Below, piece after piece: positions 7,148 to 12,438 of a stretch of DNA of 12,438 nt. The translations under genes were made by a program, and so were the position numbers. The notes beneath the pieces are model-generated. The model had not been told where the DNA came from. It made no database searches and saw nothing but the letters and a program-made list of their open reading frames with translations. The stretch lies in the NCBI RefSeq assembly GCF_039822205.1, contig NZ_JBAGBW010000036.1, forward strand, positions 1 through 12,438. Reading direction: 5' to 3'. Numbering within the stretch: position 1 is the stretch's first letter; every line of letters starts with the position of its first letter. The DNA is from Thermodesulfobium sp. 4217-1 (GTDB lineage Bacteria; Thermodesulfobiota; Thermodesulfobiia; Thermodesulfobiales; Thermodesulfobiaceae).

Positions 7148-8722
7148 ATGGATAAAAGTGAAGACAGCAACTCTTATGTCAAGGAAGCTAAAAAGACAGA
7201 AAGTAAAATAATTGGAATTATCGACATAGGGGCAAACTTTGTCAAAGCCCATATAGCCCAGAAAAAAAACGATAGAATATTCGAAACAATCGAAGACATA
7301 AAAAAGCCTCTTTCGATCGGCAAGGACACCTTCTCAATAGGCAGAATTTCAAACACAATACTGCTCCAATTAACAAAAATACTCAAGGAATTAAAGGATT
7401 TATTTAAAGCATACGAGGTGGAAGAAACCTTGGTTTTTGCCTCTACCGCTATCAGAGAAGCAAAAAATTGTGATTTCATAATTGAAAGAATAAAGATTGC
7501 CACAGGAATAGACATTAAACTAATAGAGACAATCGAAGAATCTTTTTATAAATATCAATATATGAAAAGGCATGACTGCTATCTCAGACTGTTCGGCAAT
7601 AAATCAGTTTTAATTTTTGATATAGGTTCTGGTGGACTTTCCCTAATGATAGTAGAAAGAGACAAGCTTAAATATGCGTCAAATCTTGAAATAGGATCGC
7701 TAAAATTAAGAGCGCTACTCTCAAGCCTTGAAAGAGAAACGCTTGATTTTGCAGAGATACTAGATGAGTTCATAGAAAGCAAGATGCACACCATCTCACA
7801 GGAGATAAAAAATTATAAAATAGATTTTGCGATTGGCCTTGGAGGAGAAAGCAAAGTAATTTACAATCTAATCTTTGAAGAAGAACCCCCAAGGGATATT
7901 AGCAATATAAGTAAAGAAAAACTTTTGAAATTTTATAACGAAATTAAAGACAAAACCACAATTAACCTTGTTGAAGACTATTATTTAATGCCGCCAGTTG
8001 CCAATGTCCTTTTGCCATCAACTATTATTTTTAAAAAGATATTAGATATTTGCGAAATTAATGAAGTTGGGATTATGGGTTTCTCCTTTAGGAGCGCAGT
8101 AGCAAATTCAATTCTGATGGACGAAGGCGCTCTTTACGAAGATGACATATTAAGCGTTTCAGAAAGTATTGCAAAAAAATATTTAAGAAATATTAATATG
8201 TCTCACAACATTCTGAGATTTGCCGTTTCGATTTTTGACTACACCAAAAATTATCACGCAATGGGAGACAAAGAAAGACTTCTCTTAAAGATGGCCTGCA
8301 TTTTACATGACGTTGGAAAATTTGTAGATGTAAACGATCCAGGAGAACACTCATATAATATTATTAGCTCCGCAAAGATTCCAGGACTCAGCAGCGAGGA
8401 AAGAGACATCATCGCAAATTCAGTTAAGATATATCAGGAAAGAGATCCAGATGAAAAAGATTGTTCATTTAGTTGTAAAACAATTAAAGATAGGCTAACC
8501 ATAACAAAAATAGCAGCTATATTAAAGCTTTCCAACGCTCTTGACTCCTCACAAAAGGGGAAGATTCAAGACATAAAATTAGAGATTGAAGAACACTATC
8601 TGATATTTAAAACCCTTACTCATGACGACATTCTCCTTGAAAAGTGGCATTTTGATAATGAATCTATTTTCTTTAGAAGAATTTTTGGCCTAATTCCTGT
8701 TTTAAAAGTTATCCCGCAATGA
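7148..8722 (+). CDS. Divergent Ppx/GppA-family protein with C-terminal HD domain
   Basis: The family hydrolyses polyphosphate (Ppx) or pppGpp (GppA) in the cytoplasm. The 524 residues show the actin-like core: IIDIGANF (24-31), FASTAIREA (97-105), ETIEES (127-132), FDIGSGGLS (157-165) and GLGGES (230-235). The HD-type domain has H353, HDVGK (387-391), H401 and LSNALD ending at D466. Two phosphate-contacting signatures are altered. The usual D-x-G-S-N-S is DIGANF, and the usual D-x-G-G-G-S-T-E is DIGSGGLS, losing the Thr and the conserved acidic residue. The HD residues are intact. It may therefore be a weak exopolyphosphatase, a polyphosphate or nucleotide sensor, or an enzyme acting through its HD site. 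It has no clear ribosome binding site, starts 5 bases after the small membrane protein gene and overlaps ppk by 4 bases. Confidence 0.85.
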   Translation: MDKSEDSNSYVKEAKKTESKIIGIIDIGANFVKAHIAQKKNDRIFETIEDIKKPLSIGKDTFSIGRISNTILLQLTKILKELKDLFKAYEVEETLVFASTAIREAKNCDFIIERIKIATGIDIKLIETIEESFYKYQYMKRHDCYLRLFGNKSVLIFDIGSGGLSLMIVERDKLKYASNLEIGSLKLRALLSSLERETLDFAEILDEFIESKMHTISQEIKNYKIDFAIGLGGESKVIYNLIFEEEPPRDISNISKEKLLKFYNEIKDKTTINLVEDYYLMPPVANVLLPSTIIFKKILDICEINEVGIMGFSFRSAVANSILMDEGALYEDDILSVSESIAKKYLRNINMSHNILRFAVSIFDYTKNYHAMGDKERLLLKMACILHDVGKFVDVNDPGEHSYNIISSAKIPGLSSEERDIIANSVKIYQERDPDEKDCSFSCKTIKDRLTITKIAAILKLSNALDSSQKGKIQDIKLEIEEHYLIFKTLTHDDILLEKWHFDNESIFFRRIFGLIPVLKVIPQ

Positions 8723-10884
8723 TCAGAGAAAGAATCTACAACATAAATAGAGAGCTATCTCTTTTAGAATTCAACAAGAGAGTGCTTGAGGAAGCGAAAG
8801 ACGGCAGTAACAAACTCTTTGAAAGGCTAAAATTTCTTTCCATAGTTAGCTCCAATATGGACGAGTTCTTTATGATCAGAGTAAGTTCAATTATAGACAA
8901 GGTGCTCGACGATTTCGTATTTCAGGACTCATCAGGTCTAACTCCTGAAGAGCTTTACAAGGAAATTACCTTAAAAGCTCACCAGATATCCCAAGATCAG
9001 CAAACTCTTTTTTTGGAAGAACTCATGCTTCTTTTGAAAAAAAACAACATAAATATATTAAAAATCAATGAGTTAAGCCCAAACCAGCTAAACTTTGTAC
9101 AAAAATACTACAAAAACACTATTTACCCAGTGCTAACTCCTATGGCTGTGGATAGCTCAAGGCCATTCCCTTTTATTCAGAGCAGAACCCTAAATATATT
9201 TGTCTTATTAAGATCAAATTCCGATTATCTTGTAAAAAATAAAAACCAAAAACTTAAAAAGGAAGATGTTTTCGCAATAATTCAGGTGCCAGGCGTCTTA
9301 GACAGATTTATTTCCCTACCCTCTGATAAGAACAGTTACAGCTACATACTCTTAGAAGACATAATAGCCCACCACTTAGGCGACCTCTTCAACAACCAAG
9401 AAATTGTCTACAATTCACTCTTCAGGATCACAAGAGATGCCGATCTCACTATAGACGAACAAATTGCAGAAGATATATTAGAAGAAATAGAAAAGTCTTT
9501 AAAAAGAAGAAGATACGGCGAGGTAGTTAAGCTTGAAATAAGTAAAGATTGCCCTGAAATTTTAGAAAATTTTTTAAAAGACAATTTCGAGCTTGACGAA
9601 GAAGATGTATATAAAATAGATGGACCATTAGACTATACCTTCCTAATGAAGTTTTCCAATCAAGAAATTGCAGCGTTCAAAAGTCTTAAAGACATCCCTT
9701 TGCAACCAGTAAGGCCAATCGATTTCTTGACAGCTGACAATACAACCATATTCGATCTGATAAAAGAAAGAGATCTCTTGCTGCATACCCCGTTTGAGAG
9801 CTTTGAAAAGATTATAGAATTTGTTCGCACAGCAGCACAAGATCCAGATGTTCTCGCAATAAAAATGACACTATATAGAGTCACGAAAAATTCCCCAATA
9901 GTAAAAGCCCTTGAAGAAGCTGCGGACAATGGCAAGCAGGTAACGGTAGTTATTGAGCTAAAAGCTCGTTTTGACGAAGAAAACAACATCATATGGGCCA
10001 AGAAGCTCGAAAAAGCAGGCTGTCATGTAGTATATGGGCTCACCCACTTAAAGGTCCACTCAAAAGCCATTCTAGTTGTCAGAAAAGAAGAGGGTACAAT
10101 AAGAAGATATGTTCATCTTGGGACTGGAAATTACAATGAAAATACTGCAAAGATTTATACAGACCTCAGCCTGTTTACCAGCAATGTCTACTTTGGAACA
10201 GACGTATCAAATCTTTTCAACACGCTGACAGGACTTTCCCAGCCAAGTCACTGGTATAAGATAGGGGTTTCACCCATCAACTTAAGAGAGAAAATAATTA
10301 GATTGATAAGAAGAGAGTCAAAATATCGCTCTAACGGACACATTATAGCCAAAATGAACGCCTTAGTAGATGATGAAATAGTAAAAGAGCTCTATCTCGC
10401 ATCGATAGAGGGGGTAAAAATAGATCTAATTGTGAGAGGAATATGCTGCCTAAGGCCCAGTATAAAAGAAATCAGCGAGAATATAAGAGTAATTAGCATT
10501 GTGGGAAGATTTCTTGAACACAGCAGGATATTTTACTTCAAAAATGATTCAAATGAAGAGATATATCTTTCAAGCGCCGACTGGATGCCAAGAAATCTTG
10601 ACAGAAGGATAGAAACAATTTTCCCTGTTGAGAGCGAAGCATTAAAGGAGAGAATTAAAAAGTGTCTAAACATAATGTTAAAAGACAACGTAAAAGCAAG
10701 AGATCTCAATGAAGACGGGAGCTATATCAGAGTCCCAAAAAATTCACAAAATCAAATAGATAGCCAAATGCTTCTATATGAAACAATATTAAAAAGTGCT
10801 GAAGTCAAGAACAAAGAAATCAAGACGATAAAGAGTATGGAATTCGTCCCCATCCAAAATTTTGATGACGAGACAGCAATATAA
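8719..10884 (+). CDS. ppk1: Polyphosphate kinase PPK1
   Basis: PPK1 reversibly transfers the ATP gamma-phosphate to inorganic polyphosphate through a phosphohistidine intermediate. The 721-residue protein has all four domains. The N-terminal domain opens INRELSLLEFNKRVLEEA (9-26) and contains SSNMDEFFMIRV (44-55). The head domain includes PVLTPMAVDSSRPFPFI (137-153). The two phospholipase-D-like catalytic domains follow. The autophosphorylated histidine is H447 in LKVHSKAIL, and the second catalytic histidine is H601 in RFLEHSRIFYF. HLGTGNYNENTAKIYTDLS (466-484) and SSADWMPRNLDRRIE (618-632) are hallmark motifs. It is slightly longer than the E. coli enzyme because of a tail after about 670 with no recognised motif. 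The start overlaps the previous stop as ATGA, with no ribosome binding site, indicating translational coupling. The core looks fully active. Confidence 0.97.
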   Translation: MIRERIYNINRELSLLEFNKRVLEEAKDGSNKLFERLKFLSIVSSNMDEFFMIRVSSIIDKVLDDFVFQDSSGLTPEELYKEITLKAHQISQDQQTLFLEELMLLLKKNNINILKINELSPNQLNFVQKYYKNTIYPVLTPMAVDSSRPFPFIQSRTLNIFVLLRSNSDYLVKNKNQKLKKEDVFAIIQVPGVLDRFISLPSDKNSYSYILLEDIIAHHLGDLFNNQEIVYNSLFRITRDADLTIDEQIAEDILEEIEKSLKRRRYGEVVKLEISKDCPEILENFLKDNFELDEEDVYKIDGPLDYTFLMKFSNQEIAAFKSLKDIPLQPVRPIDFLTADNTTIFDLIKERDLLLHTPFESFEKIIEFVRTAAQDPDVLAIKMTLYRVTKNSPIVKALEEAADNGKQVTVVIELKARFDEENNIIWAKKLEKAGCHVVYGLTHLKVHSKAILVVRKEEGTIRRYVHLGTGNYNENTAKIYTDLSLFTSNVYFGTDVSNLFNTLTGLSQPSHWYKIGVSPINLREKIIRLIRRESKYRSNGHIIAKMNALVDDEIVKELYLASIEGVKIDLIVRGICCLRPSIKEISENIRVISIVGRFLEHSRIFYFKNDSNEEIYLSSADWMPRNLDRRIETIFPVESEALKERIKKCLNIMLKDNVKARDLNEDGSYIRVPKNSQNQIDSQMLLYETILKSAEVKNKEIKTIKSMEFVPIQNFDDETAI

Positions 10885-10885
10885 C

Positions 10886-12412
10886 ATGGGAAAACGATTA
10901 TCTGTAATAGACCTTGGCTCAAACTCTATAAGACTGGGAATTATAGAGGTAAACGAGGACAAGAGCTTTAGAATACTTGAGGAAAAAAAAGAGCAAGTCA
11001 GGTTGTCAGAAGGATTCTACAAGAATAGCTTCATCCAGGAAAAACCCATTAGAAGGGCCATCCAAACGCTTAAGACTTTTAAAAAGATTATTGAATTTTA
11101 TGACACAAAAAAAATTATAGCTGTAGCTACAGCATGTATTAGAAATTCAAAAAACGGAAAAGACGTCTTAGATCTGATCTTTAAAGAGACGCTCATAACA
11201 TTTAAAATTATCTCTGAAAAAGAAGAATCATATTATGGATACCTTGGAGCATTAAATACAATTAATTTAAGAGACTTCATACTTGCAGACACTGGAGGCG
11301 CCAGCACTGAGATTACCCTTGTAAAGGACAGAAAGATAGTCAATTTTGTTTCGATTCCCTATGGAAGCGTAAACCTTACAGATATGTTTTCAGAAACAAA
11401 AGAAATATGTGACACAAAAAATATAGAAAATTTTTTGAAAAAAGAACTTCAGAATATCCCATGGCTAAAAGACGTTAAATTGTCAGGAATGCCAATTGTA
11501 GGAATAGGAGGATCAAATAGGACCTTTGCAAAGATACACAGAGCTCTTCATAAATGGTTTTCGCTAAAGCTGCATCATTATGAGCTGACAAAAAATGAGG
11601 TTTTTCAAATATATTCATATATTGCAAATTTAAGTTCAAAAAATAGAAAAAATATAGATGGTCTCTCAAAACAAAGATCTGACATCATCTTAGCAGGAAT
11701 GGCTCCTTTGAAGGTGTTATTCGACATAACAAATTCGGACAAATTTGTTGTTAGCGGAAATGGCCTTAAGGAAGGGTTAATTTTTGATTCGTTAAGCAAC
11801 GACTTTAAGATTTATCCTTTAATATACGAAAATATTTTGGACAACAGTTTACTAAATATTGCTAATTTATATTTTTTGGACATAGAGCATGCAAAAAGAG
11901 TTACCCACCACAGCCTATCAATATTCGACCAGATGAGGCCCCTTCACAATTTTGACGAAAATGATAGGAAATTATTAGAAATAGCATCGTTTTTACACGA
12001 CATCGGAAAGTACGTAGATCCTTACAATCATGCAAAACATGGCGCATACCTAATCCAAAACCTTCCTATATACGGAGTAAACCCAAAAGATCTCATAAGA
12101 TGTTCATATATTTGCCTATTTCACGAAAATAAAATCAAATTTCAACAACTTCCCAATGAATCCTTTATATCTGAAAAACAATTTAAAGATATCATAAAAC
12201 TTTCAATATTTTTAAGGCTCGCTGAACAGATAGAAACATGCGAATGTGCCGCAATAAAAGCTGTAACGATCAGTATAAGAAATAATGAGGTACTGCTTAA
12301 ACTAAGAAAGAGCTATGAAGAATATGACACAGAAACCGAAATTATAGAGCTCTCAAAGTCAAGCAAGGTTTTCAAAAAATTCTTTAAAAAAACCTTAACA
12401 ATAGCAAGATAG
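10886..12412 (+). CDS. ppx: Exopolyphosphatase / Ppx-GppA family protein with C-terminal HD domain
   Basis: This is the likelier working exopolyphosphatase (or pppGpp hydrolase) of the pair. ATG 10886 is chosen because MGKRLSVIDLGSNSIRLGII matches the canonical opening; TTG 10862 and ATG 10865 lie inside ppk and add unrelated residues. The 508-residue protein keeps DLGSNSIRL (9-17), ATACIRNS (81-88), SEKEESYYGYLGA (110-122), DTGGASTE (135-142) and GIGGS (206-210). The HD-type domain has H335, HDIGK (371-375), NHAKH (381-385) and H413. The final segment LRLAEQIE ends in E450, where an aspartate is usual (ALD). The gene begins one base after the ppk stop, so the two are surely cotranscribed. 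Pairing with ppk suggests control of polyphosphate level by synthesis and breakdown. Only 26 bases follow the stop, with no terminator seen. Confidence 0.92.
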   Translation: MGKRLSVIDLGSNSIRLGIIEVNEDKSFRILEEKKEQVRLSEGFYKNSFIQEKPIRRAIQTLKTFKKIIEFYDTKKIIAVATACIRNSKNGKDVLDLIFKETLITFKIISEKEESYYGYLGALNTINLRDFILADTGGASTEITLVKDRKIVNFVSIPYGSVNLTDMFSETKEICDTKNIENFLKKELQNIPWLKDVKLSGMPIVGIGGSNRTFAKIHRALHKWFSLKLHHYELTKNEVFQIYSYIANLSSKNRKNIDGLSKQRSDIILAGMAPLKVLFDITNSDKFVVSGNGLKEGLIFDSLSNDFKIYPLIYENILDNSLLNIANLYFLDIEHAKRVTHHSLSIFDQMRPLHNFDENDRKLLEIASFLHDIGKYVDPYNHAKHGAYLIQNLPIYGVNPKDLIRCSYICLFHENKIKFQQLPNESFISEKQFKDIIKLSIFLRLAEQIETCECAAIKAVTISIRNNEVLLKLRKSYEEYDTETEIIELSKSSKVFKKFFKKTLTIAR

Positions 12413-12438
12413 GAAAATATTCCCAAGATAAGTTATAA

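Noticed and set aside
10862-10885. TTG 10862 or ATG 10865 as the start of the second Ppx/GppA gene
   Set aside because: Both lie within ppk and add residues with no counterpart in the family; ATG 10886 gives the canonical opening.
12413-12438. A terminator or new gene after the last CDS
   Set aside because: Only 26 bases remain, with no hairpin, T-run or start signal.

Overview
The window is AT-rich bacterial DNA with every gene on the + strand. Most arginine codons are AGA/AGG and ATA is common for isoleucine. The order clpC-radA-disA is the arrangement typical of Firmicutes and some deep-branching, Firmicutes-like anaerobes. Together with the AT-rich codon use it suggests a low-GC, possibly thermophilic anaerobe of the Thermodesulfobium or clostridial kind. 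That placement is inference from gene order and composition, not a database result. I see no mobile element, CRISPR array, rRNA or reverse-strand gene.

Region 1 (41-6022) is a compact stress and genome-integrity operon. It holds ClpC (AAA+ unfoldase), RadA (recombination branch-migration ATPase), DisA (DNA-scanning diadenylate cyclase) and a YibE/F-family membrane protein. The genes overlap or lie within 9 bases of each other. Any ctsR-mcsA-mcsB genes, and the operon promoter, would lie left of the window. Three details stand out. RadA appears to start at an ATA codon. DisA has RHQ in place of the catalytic RHR signature. ClpC has PGF where the ClpP-docking loop normally carries a hydrophobic residue before GF.

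Region 2 (6023-6817) holds two intergenic stretches and one gene for a small secreted carboxypeptidase-regulatory-like (beta-sandwich) protein. That gene has its own extended -10 promoter and a strong ribosome binding site. Two long imperfect hairpins, whose 5' arms both begin GATGCAAT, follow the YibE/F gene and the secreted-protein gene.

Region 3 (6771-12412) looks like one transcription unit. A good promoter leads into tRNA-Ser(CGA), then a 68-residue single-span membrane protein, then three tightly coupled polyphosphate genes: a divergent Ppx/GppA-HD protein, polyphosphate kinase PPK1 and a second, more canonical Ppx/GppA-HD protein. The first paralogue has lost phosphate-loop residues of the exopolyphosphatase core but keeps a canonical HD set. 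The second keeps the phosphatase core but has Glu where the final HD aspartate is expected. This reciprocal divergence around ppk is the most interesting signal here. No wholly unknown system is evident; the novelty lies in altered motifs and gene arrangement of known families.
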